64,000 bases of DNA from Flammeovirgaceae bacterium 311 (GCA_000597885.1 CP004371.1:5274001-5338000); one strand, 5' to 3'; counted from the first letter of the stretch, positions 25,480-34,651 are shown. The notes: generated by a model not told the origin, from the letters alone. Translations and numbers: made by a program.

Positions 25480-26424
25480 ATGCCTGCACAAAACATCTAC
25501 TATATCAATGACATGGCGCAGAAAACCCCTGCACAGGTGCCATTAAACAGGATGATTTTCTCTTCCTTTAAAACCTTTGAGACTGAAAGGGAAAGCTTTG
25601 GCTTTTCTATCAAAGCACCCCTAAAGGGAAGGGAAAGATATATTGTAGGAAAGAAGGCTTACAGCGTAGGCCCCGGAGAGTATTTTCTTGCAGGACACGG
25701 ACAACTGGTAGGCTACGACCTGAAGCACAAAAGTGCCATAGATGGATTTTGTGTGTACCTGGATGAACTGCTCGTCCGCAAAGCCCTAAGCTCCTATTTA
25801 CACAAAGAAGAGCGCTTATTGGAAGGACTTGATGAGGTTGTGAAGAACGAGCTAAAGCAGGGAAAATATATGTTCGAAAAAGATTTCTTTGCTATTCAGA
25901 TGCAGGCTTTAGCAAAGTACAGGGATGAAGAAATAAGTTCAGAAGAACTTAACCAGCTGTTTTATGCGCTAAGCCTGGAGACAGGCAGAATCATGCACCA
26001 GCACCACCAAAGAAAAGGCAGGCTTAGCAGTCGTAAAAAATGCACCAGGGAAGAAATCTACCTGCGACTGCAAACTGCAAAGGAGTTTTTGCATGCCCAG
26101 CTGCATTTACCCCTTAACATTCAGGAGGTAGCGAAGCACGCTTCGTTTTCCGAGTTTCATTTTATTCGTTGCTTTACCTCATGCTTTGGCTCCTCTCCCT
26201 ACCAGTACCTTACCCAATTACGGGTGGAAAAGGCAAAAGAGTTGATCGTGAACCAAAACTATCCATTGGCAGAGGTGGCAGCCATTTGTGGTTTTAGTGA
26301 TGAATGTACCTTCAGCAAGGTGTTTAAAAAGCAGGCGGGCATACCCCCGGGCATGTACAGGAAATTACATACAAAGCATTTATATGTGGTTGCAAAGCCT
26401 CTCCATACACAGGTGTTCTCTTAA
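25480..26424 (+). CDS. AraC-family transcriptional regulator
   Basis: This 314-residue regulator has a sensory N-terminal half (about 1-195) containing a cupin-like VGKKAYSVGPGEYFLAGHGQL segment. The C-terminal AraC DNA-binding domain (about 205-305) has both helix-turn-helices: LNIQEVAKHASFSEFHFIRCFTSCFG and YPLAEVAAICGFSDECTFSKVFKKQAGIPPGMYRK. The ligand is unknown. It is divergent from the phosphatase gene, sharing a 112-bp upstream region, and could control that gene or the S8 protease downstream. Confidence 0.85.
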   Translation: MPAQNIYYINDMAQKTPAQVPLNRMIFSSFKTFETERESFGFSIKAPLKGRERYIVGKKAYSVGPGEYFLAGHGQLVGYDLKHKSAIDGFCVYLDELLVRKALSSYLHKEERLLEGLDEVVKNELKQGKYMFEKDFFAIQMQALAKYRDEEISSEELNQLFYALSLETGRIMHQHHQRKGRLSSRKKCTREEIYLRLQTAKEFLHAQLHLPLNIQEVAKHASFSEFHFIRCFTSCFGSSPYQYLTQLRVEKAKELIVNQNYPLAEVAAICGFSDECTFSKVFKKQAGIPPGMYRKLHTKHLYVVAKPLHTQVFS

Positions 26425-26583
26425 GTTTCCCTTTATATGAGAAGCATTTCTTCTGTTTTAGTAAAGCATCATTTACAGTTTCTCATCGGTCATCCCCTCT
26501 TTTCTGCGACTATATAAAACTGGTTTTTTGGCTGGTATTTTCTCTTGTTCTTCACCTTAGTCTTCAACAAAACTAAAATAATC

Positions 26584-28512
26584 ATGAAAAGGGGATTGAT
26601 AATAGCAGTGTTCGCATTGGGGGTAATGGTAAACACAGCTTTGGCTCAGGACAAACAGCAAATTACCAGTGCAGACCAGTTGCCCAGGCGGACAATAGCC
26701 CTTAGCGGCAATGTAATGGATATTTATAACGATGATGAGCTGCTGAAGAAGCTTGCGGACCAGATCTCAAAAAACCTGGAAAACGATCTGGCTACCTATG
26801 ACATACAAGACAAAGCCACTTTAAAAGGGTATTATTCCACACTTATGATGCTGGACATTTGGGAGGGCAGGGATAGAGACGCATTAGAGAAGGTAAAACT
26901 TCTGGTAGCGCTTGAGGATAAGGAGGAAGAGAAAACAACCACCGGCCTAACTATTACTTCTTACATGAAGACCCGTGCAGAAGTGGGTACAGTCGTGGAT
27001 GATAATTTCAGGAAAGCCTTTGCCAAAAATTATGCAGAGGCAGTGCAATCCGTACCGGCAGCATACCGCAGTAAGTTTGCAGAAAAAACCAGGGCCACCC
27101 TTAGTATGATGAATCCTGAAGCTACCAAATCAGTTCTGGCTACCCAGCTACAGCCTTATATCGACAATGGTGGAGGACAGGTGCCGGAAGGGGTTCCGCT
27201 ATCATTGATTTCCACAAAAAGCTCTTTTGCTTTGATGGTGCCCATCAAAGAGGAAATGCTTAAAGTATTGGAGCAGCATACAGCGGTTGCAGAACAAAAA
27301 GCACCACTTGCCAATATATGGGCAGAAAGAGATGTTCAGGTCAAAGCCACTGCGAAAGCAGCACCTATAAAAGTAGCGGTGTGGGATACCGGAATCGATA
27401 CGGGGCTCTACCCCAACAAGCTGTTTGTAAATGCAAAAGAAGTTGCAGGCAATGCAATTGATGATGATAAAAATGGTTATGTTGATGATGTGCACGGCAT
27501 TGCCTTCGATTTTAAATCGGAAAGAACAACAGGATCACTGCTGAAAGAGCGTGAACCGGTACATAAGATTGCTGATCTGCAGCGCTGGGCAAAAGGTTCT
27601 TTTGATATGCAGTCTGGTATATCGAGCCCGGAGGCTTTGGAATTACAACAAAAAGTAGCCGGTTTAAAAGCAGATGAAGTGATTACATTCCAGGAAGACC
27701 TTAGCTGGTACAGTGTGTATAGTCATGGTACCCATGTGGCCGGCATCGTGGCAGAAGGAAACCCTTTTATCCGGATGATGTACGCCCGCTTAAGCTATGA
27801 TACAGGTTTCAAACCTGAATGCCCTACTGAAGAAAGACAGGCCGCTGTAGCAGAAATGTATAAGGATGTAATTGCCTATTTTAAAAAGAATGGCGTAAAA
27901 GTGGTGAACATGAGCTGGCGGTATAGTGCAGGTGGTTATGAAAGCATTTTAACGATGTACGGGATAGGGAAGGACCAGGAAGAACGGAAGGCAATGGCGC
28001 AGCAATGGTTTGCCAGGGAGAAAAAAGCCATGCAGGAGGCTATGAAATCGGCGCCCGAGATCCTGTTTGTGTGCGGATCGGGCAATGAAAACAATGACGC
28101 CAACTTTATGGAGTATATTCCGGCCAGTATTGATCTGCCAAATGTGCTGACGGTAGGTGCAGTAAACAGCTTGGGCAAAAGAACCTCTTTTACTACAGAA
28201 GGGAAAAGTGTGGATCTGTATGCCAATGGGTATGAAATTGAAAGCTTTGTACCGGGTGGCGACAGGATTAAATTCAGCGGTACTTCTATGTCTTCACCAC
28301 AGGTAGCCAATGCGGCAGCAAAAATAATGGCACTGAACCCCCGGCTTAAACCGGCACAGGTGGCCGGTATTTTACTCGAAACTGCAACTCCTTCAGAAGA
28401 AACTGCACAAATCAAATTGCTCCATACCCAAAAGGCACTTGAAAAGGCCCTGCAGTTGCGCAAAGACTATGATGGCAACCTGAGCCAGGTGATACAAACG
28501 GCCGGAAAATAG
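26584..28512 (+). CDS. exported S8 (subtilisin-like) serine protease
   Basis: This 642-residue secreted protease has signal peptide about 1-21 (IIAVFALGVMVNTALAQ). A helical propeptide-like region (about 25-255) precedes the catalytic domain. The triad is Asp268 (VAVWDTGIDTG), His381 (YSHGTHVAGIV) and Ser568 (FSGTSMSSPQVANAAA); the oxyanion Asn lies in VCGSGNENND. The spacing between Asp and His is long (about 113 residues), with a DDDKNGYVDDVHG calcium-site-like loop. The ATG at 26584 is preferred over 26545 because it starts the signal peptide. No sorting domain is visible. It is upstream of a LytS/LytTR pair with a 68-bp gap. Confidence 0.85.
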   Translation: MKRGLIIAVFALGVMVNTALAQDKQQITSADQLPRRTIALSGNVMDIYNDDELLKKLADQISKNLENDLATYDIQDKATLKGYYSTLMMLDIWEGRDRDALEKVKLLVALEDKEEEKTTTGLTITSYMKTRAEVGTVVDDNFRKAFAKNYAEAVQSVPAAYRSKFAEKTRATLSMMNPEATKSVLATQLQPYIDNGGGQVPEGVPLSLISTKSSFALMVPIKEEMLKVLEQHTAVAEQKAPLANIWAERDVQVKATAKAAPIKVAVWDTGIDTGLYPNKLFVNAKEVAGNAIDDDKNGYVDDVHGIAFDFKSERTTGSLLKEREPVHKIADLQRWAKGSFDMQSGISSPEALELQQKVAGLKADEVITFQEDLSWYSVYSHGTHVAGIVAEGNPFIRMMYARLSYDTGFKPECPTEERQAAVAEMYKDVIAYFKKNGVKVVNMSWRYSAGGYESILTMYGIGKDQEERKAMAQQWFAREKKAMQEAMKSAPEILFVCGSGNENNDANFMEYIPASIDLPNVLTVGAVNSLGKRTSFTTEGKSVDLYANGYEIESFVPGGDRIKFSGTSMSSPQVANAAAKIMALNPRLKPAQVAGILLETATPSEETAQIKLLHTQKALEKALQLRKDYDGNLSQVIQTAGK

Positions 28513-28580
28513 TAACAGCACCAGCCAGCCGGCTTGCTGCCTGATTCTATCAATGCATAACCTTAATAACAACGTTTAGC

Positions 28581-29672
28581 GTGAAAAAAACGCAGATTTA
28601 CTGGATGGGGCAGCTGTTGGGCTGGAGCGCAATGGCTTTACGGGAGGTGATTAACTACACCTTCTTTATTGTGGGGAAGTTTAACTGGGATTATGTTGTT
28701 TTTTTCTTTCTGCATGTGGCATTTGGAATAGGTGTTTCTCACCTCCTGCACCTGTGGCTAAGAAAAAGTAAAGTTTTCGAAAAGTCTGCACAGAAAATTG
28801 TGTCTATTGGAATCGGGCTTGTGCTGGGCTTTGCCTGTATACTGGGCCTGTTTTCGCTGGTGTTGTCAATTTATATGGATAGTGAAGCATCTCCGGATGT
28901 GCCCAATATTTTAGTGTATTACCTGGGCCTTAGCATGAACTGGATACAGGTTACCACACCCTGGATTTTGTTTTACTTCCTGTACAGGATTATGGAGCAG
29001 AACAATACTATCCGGAATGAAAAATTGCAGGCCATTAATCTGGTAAAGACTTCGGAGCTGGAATTGCTTAAATCACAGTTAAACCCCCACTTCCTGTTTA
29101 ATGCTCTGAACAGCATCAAGGCCCTGATATCTATTGAGCCTGAAAAGGCACGGGGAGCGCTCATTCAGCTAAGCGAGCTGCTACGCTTCTCGCTCAATTA
29201 CGAAAAGCAGACGCTGATCAGGCTTAGCCATGAAATGGAAGAGGTCGAAAAGTACCTTGAGCTGGAAAAGATCCGCTTCGATGATCGTCTGCAATATGAA
29301 CTGGTGGTTGATAAAACTGCAGCAAACGCGATGATTCCTCCTGCCCTGATTCTTACCCTGGTGGAGAATGCAATCAAACATGGAATATCCCACCAGATAT
29401 GGGGCGGAAAAGTAACGGTAAAGGCAAGGCAGCAGGATGCTAAGCTGGAGGTTGAGGTTAGCAATCCCGGCTATTATCAGCCCGTTGCAGAAAACAGGAT
29501 TGGCTTGAAGAATGTACAGGAAAGACTTGCCGGGCTCTATGGAAACAAAGCTAGTTTTACCATTAGGAATGGAAAGGAGCATACGGTCATTGCCAGGGTT
29601 TCGATAGAGGGCGAAAGAAAATCCAGACAAGCCGGAATAGATGCCACAGCGCTGTCTATTGAGATGCTGTGA
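28581..29672 (+). CDS. LytS-type sensor histidine kinase
   Basis: This 363-residue kinase has four N-terminal membrane helices (about 10-135), a short coiled linker, and a His_kinase domain with the phospho-acceptor in KSQLNPHFLFNALNSIKALI. The HATPase_c part shows LILTLVENAIKHG (N box) and RIGLKNVQERLAGLYG (G box). There is no extracytoplasmic sensor domain. The frame starts at a GTG (28581). It precedes the LytTR regulator at 29714 by 41 bp and clearly forms a two-component pair with it. Confidence 0.9.
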   Translation: MKKTQIYWMGQLLGWSAMALREVINYTFFIVGKFNWDYVVFFFLHVAFGIGVSHLLHLWLRKSKVFEKSAQKIVSIGIGLVLGFACILGLFSLVLSIYMDSEASPDVPNILVYYLGLSMNWIQVTTPWILFYFLYRIMEQNNTIRNEKLQAINLVKTSELELLKSQLNPHFLFNALNSIKALISIEPEKARGALIQLSELLRFSLNYEKQTLIRLSHEMEEVEKYLELEKIRFDDRLQYELVVDKTAANAMIPPALILTLVENAIKHGISHQIWGGKVTVKARQQDAKLEVEVSNPGYYQPVAENRIGLKNVQERLAGLYGNKASFTIRNGKEHTVIARVSIEGERKSRQAGIDATALSIEML

Positions 29673-29713
29673 CCTAAAAATGCTAATTTAAAGATCTGTA
29701 AAACCTTCAAGTG

Positions 29714-30439
29714 ATGACTCAACTTTCCGCCATTATTATAGATGATGAGCCCCTGGCTATTTCAGAACTCGCCCTGATGCTGAAAGTCCATCCCATTTGC
29801 AATATCATCGCTACTGCTCAAAATTCCGGAGTAGCGGTAGATCTGGTGAATGAAAAAAAGCCGGACCTGATATTTCTGGACATCAACATGCCCGGTAAGG
29901 ATGGCTTTGAACTGCTGGAAGAGCTTGAGCACATACCACAGGTTATTTTTGTAACAGCTTATGATGAGTTTGCCATCAAGGCATTTGAATTCAATGCACT
30001 GGATTACCTGCTCAAGCCCATTAACCCACACAGGCTGGCAGAGGCGCTGCAGCGTTCCCAAAAAGCGATAGCACAAGCCAAAGCAGGCAATGGGGAGCAG
30101 CAGCTAAGCCTGGATAAGCGAATATTTGTGAAAGACGGTGATAAATGCTTTTTAGTGCAGCTTTCGGATATTTACCTGATTGAAAGTAACGGCAACTATT
30201 CCCAGATCTTTTTTAAGGATCAAAAGCCTTTGATGCACAGATCACTGACCTACCTGGAAGAGCGCCTGCCATCATCCAGTTTCTTCAGGGCAAACCGCAA
30301 ACAGATCATCAATCTCAACTTCATCAAAGATATTCAGCCTTACTTCAGCAATACCCTGCTGGTGACCCTCCACGGCGGGAGTAAAATTGAAATTAGCCAG
30401 CGACAGACCATAAAATTCAGAGAGTTTAGCGGCATATAG
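29714..30439 (+). CDS. LytTR-family response regulator
   Basis: This 241-residue regulator has a receiver domain (1-120) with acidic pocket IIDDEP, phospho-acceptor Asp in LIFLDINMPGKDG, and Lys in YLLKPINPHR. The C-terminal LytTR DNA-binding domain (about 140-240) has KDGDKCFLVQLSDIYLIESNGNY and FFRANRKQIINLNFI. The partner kinase is immediately upstream. GTG at 29711 lies directly before the ATG at 29714; I use the ATG. Confidence 0.9.
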   Translation: MTQLSAIIIDDEPLAISELALMLKVHPICNIIATAQNSGVAVDLVNEKKPDLIFLDINMPGKDGFELLEELEHIPQVIFVTAYDEFAIKAFEFNALDYLLKPINPHRLAEALQRSQKAIAQAKAGNGEQQLSLDKRIFVKDGDKCFLVQLSDIYLIESNGNYSQIFFKDQKPLMHRSLTYLEERLPSSSFFRANRKQIINLNFIKDIQPYFSNTLLVTLHGGSKIEISQRQTIKFREFSGI

Positions 30440-30621
30440 GATCTTGCAGTCCTGATTAAGTGGAACAAACTGTCTGTTAGAATGGTGGCAGCTGCTTCTA
30501 CTCAAGCCCTGTCGTCATCGAGCTTAGGTTAGCTGTATGAAAATACAAAAAGGAAGACTTAATATGTTGACCAACATCAATCCAAAGCTACCGATGCGTA
30601 ACAAAGCGGTTACAAGAGACT

Positions 30622-30772
30622 ATTTTTTTAGAGAATGATCCGGATCTGCGTTACCTCCAAACCTTGCGGGGGTACAACAGCAGTTAAACAACAGGAATCT
30701 ATACCGCTACGGCGGGCAAGGTATGTCAATCAAACTGCTTTTAGAGTATATAATGCCTGTTAGGCGGTTTGG
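30622..30772 (+). pseudogene. tyrosine recombinase C-terminal remnant
   Basis: One frame reads FLENDPDLRYLQTLRG, YNSS, stop, TTGIYT, then a 15-nt extra block, then VCQSN. This matches the end of XerC/phage-type integrases (DLRYIQxLLGHxSSKTTxIYTHVS), including the catalytic Tyr region. The Lys codon of SSKTT is a TAA stop, the LGH His is Tyr, and the codon for the His after IYT is replaced by the GC-rich insert at 30704-30718. Only the C-terminal 50 codons remain. Confidence 0.6.
30704..30718 (+). repeat. GC-rich micro-insertion, CCGCNNCGGCGG class
   Basis: The core CCGCTACGGCGG (30704-30715) forms CCGC and GCGG arms around a TACG tetraloop. It falls between the codons of IYT and V of a recombinase remnant. 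The bases at the junction were altered or replaced, so exact ends are unsure. Confidence 0.6.
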
Positions 30773-30900
30773 ATTTCGGTCAGGAACAACTTATGTTAGG
30801 ATCTGGATCAAACAAAAATATTCTCCACAGTGGCGTACGTCCAGTTATTATGCCTCATTGTAGGGAGAACGACCTTGATGAAAATTTCGTAGATTTAGTC

Positions 30901-31131
30901 ATGGAAGATTTGCTAAATAGAATCACACTGAATCCTGATATTTGCCATGGTAAGCCTACCATCAGGAATAAAAGGTATCCAGTAGATTTAATTCTGGACC
31001 TGCTTACATCTGGCATGACTGAACAGGAGATCCTGGAGGATTATCCAGCACTGGAGCGTGAGAACATCTACGCCTGTTTGGCCTATGCAGCTAGGTTGAC
31101 CAAAACGAAGACCTATATTAAAACTGCATGA
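30901..31131 (+). CDS. DUF433 antitoxin-like protein
   Basis: This 76-residue protein is a complete DUF433 domain: RITLNPDICHGKPTIRNKRYPVDLILDLL, then GMTEQEILEDYPALERENIYACLAYAARL. DUF433 proteins are small winged-helix antitoxins usually paired with PIN-like DUF5615 toxins. The frame is open further upstream to 30769, but homology starts just after the ATG at 30901. Its stop codon overlaps the start of the toxin gene (ATGA at 31128-31131). Confidence 0.8.
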   Translation: MEDLLNRITLNPDICHGKPTIRNKRYPVDLILDLLTSGMTEQEILEDYPALERENIYACLAYAARLTKTKTYIKTA

Positions 31132-31483
31132 AGTTCCTAGTAGAGTTCTATTGCCTGCAAAACTTTGTGAAATTCTGAACATAGCCGGACTTGATGCTAT
31201 CTATTTGGACTCACTTCCAGATGGAGATGAAAGCACTGATAAGGAAATAGCATTATATGCCGATCAGCACAATCTGATTATCATTACAAAAGACTCTGAT
31301 TTTTACCACTCTCACATGATATTGCAGCAGCCAAAAAGACTGCTATTGATTACCACCGGTAACATCAAAAACAGAAGACTTTTTGACCTCATACGGGCTG
31401 ATGCGCAAATAATAAAGAACCTGTTCAATAGCTGTAATTATTTCGAAATGACTATTGGCAATATTATCGGGCATGAAAGATAA
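31128..31483 (+). pseudogene. DUF5615 PIN-like toxin, probably frameshifted
   Basis: The ATG at 31128 overlaps the antitoxin stop and opens MKFLVEF, the normal start of DUF5615 proteins. After seven codons the family reading continues in another frame: LPAKLCEILNIAGLDAIYLDSLPDG, STDKEIALYADQHNLIIITKDSDFY. A one-base loss at about 31145-31150 explains this. The downstream frame could also start at a TTG (31151), which would lack the first beta strand and its conserved Asp region. The PIN-like acidic residues in DKEI and TKDSDF are present. The toxin is therefore likely inactive while the antitoxin remains. Confidence 0.6.
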
Positions 31484-31651
31484 AAGTATAAACGAGGCAT
31501 AACCACAAAATAAAAACAAGTACTCTCACGGTTATAAGCTATTCTTGTGCAGACAGTTAGCTTTGCTTGCTTTCAGCGAGTGCCAGTGAATGAGCGCCTG
31601 CTTTATTCATTAGATGTTGCCAGCAATAGATCAGTTTAAACTAGCTAATCA

Positions 31652-33262
31652 ATGATATTTCAATCTGTTAGATGGTTTCCCTTAATCAGTTTGTTTGTGT
31701 ACTTCATGGCAGTATCACCAGGCTATTCACAAGTAGAAAAAGCAAAGGAATACCATCCTAATGGGCAAGTTAAATATAAGGGAAAATACATCAAGTGTAC
31801 TACGCATGAAAATAAGTACCCCTATATTACGAATTATGAAAAACGAAAATTTGGAAAGTGGATTTACTACTATCCGTCAGGGGTGGTGGCAGAAATCAAA
31901 AACTATACTAAAAAAGTAAGAAGATGTGATATAGCAATCTTCAAAGAGGGAGAATGGAAATATTTTAATGAAGATGGTGTTCTTTATCGGACGGAACAAT
32001 ATAATAATGATACACTGATTTATTCTGAAATAGAAATTTTTGAACATAAATCCCTGATAGGTAAGATTATTCTAAGTAAGCAATCAGGAGATACTCTATT
32101 CTACATCAGTAAAGACGGTAGAGGTAATTTAATACCAAATCCTTCATTTGATCAATATTTTTTCAAACCAGTTTCCGTAATTAATAAAGGGAAAAATCAG
32201 ATTGAGGAACTTATTCCCTACTGGCATTCTCCTGACATGGCAACTCCTGATTATTACCACCAATACAGAGGGGTGGCTGGTATACCGGAACATTTTGAGA
32301 CTGAACCAGAAGAAAAAGAGACAAATGGATATATTGGCTTATTACTCTATCGGGGAAGAAAAAGAGCACCTCAAGGATCTCTACTCTCTCATGAGGATAA
32401 AGAGCCAGAATATCTAAATGATTACAAGGAAAGTATACAATCTAAATTGGTTCAGAGGCTTAAAAAAGGCAAACACTATTGCTTTCAAGCCAAGATTGCA
32501 CTTTCACAGAATGCAGGCTATCATATAGATCGCTTTGAAGTACTTTTTACTGAAAACGCTGTTCGATATAGCTATGAACAATCCCCGGGAATCCCAACCT
32601 TATCTTTTTCTAATTTAGAAATAAGCCCAAAACTGTGGATGCCTATCTGCAAGGCTTTTACAGCATCAGGTAATGAGGCTTATATCACATTGGGGCGCTT
32701 TAGTAGTTTAGACGAGTTGTCAGTAAATCCTCTTGTACCGGAAAAGCACAGTGAATTAGACATAAACAGATCTGCTTATTATCTATTAGATGATCTGGAG
32801 TTATTTGAGGTGGCTTCATTGGAAGCCTGCGGGTGTAGGTCAAATGAGGGAGAATTAAAAATGGTAGCTGATAATGCCTTTGAGGAAACTAATTTAGAGA
32901 AAGTGATCGAGGGAAAGAGATACATCTTAAATAGTATTCGTTTCGATCTAGATAAATCAGTAATTAAAAATTCTTTTATTCCAGAGCTTGAAAGATTACT
33001 AAGTTATCTGGAAAATAATCCCTCAGCTCACATTCTTATTTTAGGTCATACCGATAATGCGGGCACTGAATTTTATAACCAAGAATTATCAAGTGAAAGA
33101 GCGGAGAAGGTCAGGGAGTGGCTGATTAATAATGGGATTGAAGAAACCAGGATTGATCATAAAGGTTTGGGTGACAAATTTCCACTACTCGAAAACACAT
33201 CTGAAGCAAGCAGGATCATCAATCGTAGGGTAGAATTTGAAATAGTAACAGTTGATGATTGA
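31652..33262 (+). CDS. OmpA-family protein with MORN-like repeats
   Basis: This 536-residue exported protein has signal peptide about 1-26. Residues 30-130 contain MORN/YwqK-type strands (EYHPNGQVKYKGKY, KFGKWIYYYPSGVVAEIKNY, EGEWKYFNEDGVLYRTEQY). The middle (about 165-400) is unassigned and beta-rich. The C-terminal OmpA-like domain (about 425-530) shows LNSIRFDLDKSVIK, ILILGHTDNAGTEFYNQELSSERAEKVREWL and SRIINRRVEFEI, which should bind peptidoglycan. Codon use is AT-richer than in neighbouring regions, in keeping with an acquired patch. Confidence 0.8.
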   Translation: MIFQSVRWFPLISLFVYFMAVSPGYSQVEKAKEYHPNGQVKYKGKYIKCTTHENKYPYITNYEKRKFGKWIYYYPSGVVAEIKNYTKKVRRCDIAIFKEGEWKYFNEDGVLYRTEQYNNDTLIYSEIEIFEHKSLIGKIILSKQSGDTLFYISKDGRGNLIPNPSFDQYFFKPVSVINKGKNQIEELIPYWHSPDMATPDYYHQYRGVAGIPEHFETEPEEKETNGYIGLLLYRGRKRAPQGSLLSHEDKEPEYLNDYKESIQSKLVQRLKKGKHYCFQAKIALSQNAGYHIDRFEVLFTENAVRYSYEQSPGIPTLSFSNLEISPKLWMPICKAFTASGNEAYITLGRFSSLDELSVNPLVPEKHSELDINRSAYYLLDDLELFEVASLEACGCRSNEGELKMVADNAFEETNLEKVIEGKRYILNSIRFDLDKSVIKNSFIPELERLLSYLENNPSAHILILGHTDNAGTEFYNQELSSERAEKVREWLINNGIEETRIDHKGLGDKFPLLENTSEASRIINRRVEFEIVTVDD

Positions 33263-33411
33263 TGTCTCATCCTCATGAAACATAGACGGTTTTCAGGTGC
33301 AAGTGCATTAAATGAATACATTAATGAAAAACAGCTGGCAATAACAGGCTGTACGTACTCTTAGCCATTGAACTAGAAAACTTCTACCTTATTGCCCATA
33401 TAGACACAGCG

Positions 33412-33462
33412 GTGAGCAGCGCTTGCTATATTCATATTCAACAGACGTTACCTGAAATAGCC
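33412..33462 (+). other. intergenic box shared with the region upstream of 31652
   Basis: GAGCAGCGCTTGCTATATTCAT, six to nine bases, then GACGTTACC and AAATAG lie just before the lipoprotein ATG. A similar array (GAGCGCCTGCTTTATTCAT, then GATGTTGCC and CAATAG) lies at about 31592-31628, just before the OmpA-type gene. The match is visible by eye only and its meaning is unknown. Confidence 0.3.
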
Positions 33463-33909
33463 ATGAGAAAAGCCCCTTTACTAACAATACTACTTTTTTG
33501 CGTTGGTTGCTGGTCTGATGATAAATGTCTGTCTCCAGATTGCGAACATTCCACAGAATTCAGATTTAATTTAGTTGACGCCTCAGGGGCAGATGTTATT
33601 TTTGATGGAACAAATCAATACGAAGTATCCGATATAGCTGTTGTAGATCAGCAGGGAGTTGAATATCAGATTGTTAGTGCTAAGATAACGTCTGTAGATG
33701 AAGTCCTGCTAGTTGATCTGAACGGACATGTCAATCATTATGATTTGCTGTTAGATGGGGAAAAGAAAGATTCATTTACTGTGAACTTTCGGGAGACAAA
33801 TGAAGAGTGCTGTGGGCACACCTATTGGATTGATAACATAAGATTCAACTCCTTACAAACCTATTTTCCATCGAATGATGTTGGCTCACTTCATATAAAA
33901 ATAAATTAA
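33463..33909 (+). CDS. hypothetical lipoprotein
   Basis: This 148-residue protein has a signal segment ending in FCVGC, a plausible lipobox. The mature part has several Cys (DDKCLSPDCEH, EECCGHTYW) and alternating hydrophobic strands; no family recognised. I use the ATG at 33463 because it starts the signal peptide; the GTG at 33412 would add residues encoded by the conserved upstream box. Nearby AT-rich genes suggest it is part of the same accessory patch. Confidence 0.6.
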   Translation: MRKAPLLTILLFCVGCWSDDKCLSPDCEHSTEFRFNLVDASGADVIFDGTNQYEVSDIAVVDQQGVEYQIVSAKITSVDEVLLVDLNGHVNHYDLLLDGEKKDSFTVNFRETNEECCGHTYWIDNIRFNSLQTYFPSNDVGSLHIKIN

Positions 33910-33989
33910 ACTGCAGGTAACACAGAATAAAGCCAGCGCCCTCACATCCTTCAGCCGGTGCTGAATTCAGCCGATTCTGGTGTGGAGTG

Positions 33990-34220
33990 CTAGGCAATTA
34001 ACTCATAAATCAGATAGTAATGACTGGTGAGTCTAATCTGGCCAGGCTCTGGATAAACCAAATTGGAAAGTTTGCCGATGAGCTCTCTTAGCTCTGTTTG
34101 CTTTTCATGGCTCTCTTCCACAAATAACTTGTGCTCTGCCTTCCTGATCAACTGCTGAAAATCCCGGCCAAACATCCAGTCTGCTAGCTTATTGTCAGTT
34201 ATGTTAATTAAACACAACAT
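33990..34220 (-). CDS. small hypothetical protein
   Basis: A 76-residue frame with ATG start, reading NKLADWMFGRDFQQLIRKAEHKLFVEE and QTELRELIGKLSNLVYPEPGQIRL. The composition is charged and helical, like a real small cytoplasmic protein, but no family is recognised. It is convergent with the lipoprotein gene. Confidence 0.4.
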   Translation of the reverse strand: MLCLINITDNKLADWMFGRDFQQLIRKAEHKLFVEESHEKQTELRELIGKLSNLVYPEPGQIRLTSHYYLIYELIA

Positions 34221-34651
34221 AGCGTTTGTTTAATTCTTATGGGTCATTGCCTTAAAAACAATTAACAACAGTAGTTATCATAAAATCTTAAGTAGACAGA
34301 ATTGTTTCAGAGTTTTCAATAAACATCCGGGAAAAGCACTACCTGCGCCCATCATAAATGCCCTTTCCTGGGCTGTGAGATGTTGTTACCACCTGGACGG
34401 GCCCATTAGCTGACAGGGTAACTAAAAAGGAAGTGGAATAACTACTACAGGCAAAAACTTCATCATCAACAGCTGCTTAAAAGTATGCTGGTGTTGAAAT
34501 CAGACTCATCTTACTGCATAAACCCTTTTTGCATGCCCTGAATTCCAGCATCTCTTTGCAGAGGAGGAGGAGCCAGCGTTATAGTAATATAGGAGTTATT
34601 TAGAAGTAGTTTAATGTGATTGAACTGCTTCTGGAATAAGGAAATACCTCC
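34221..34651. other. intergenic region, no gene seen
   Basis: About 430 bp with stop codons in all frames I read and no clear hairpin terminator. Confidence 0.5.

Noticed and set aside
30759-30765. GTTAGGC resembling an integron attC core site
   Set aside because: No paired core site or attC-like fold nearby, and it falls in the decayed recombinase tail; seven bases are too few.
30769-30900. N-terminal extension of the DUF433 frame
   Set aside because: The extra 44 residues have no family match and overlap the recombinase remnant; homology begins at the ATG at 30901.
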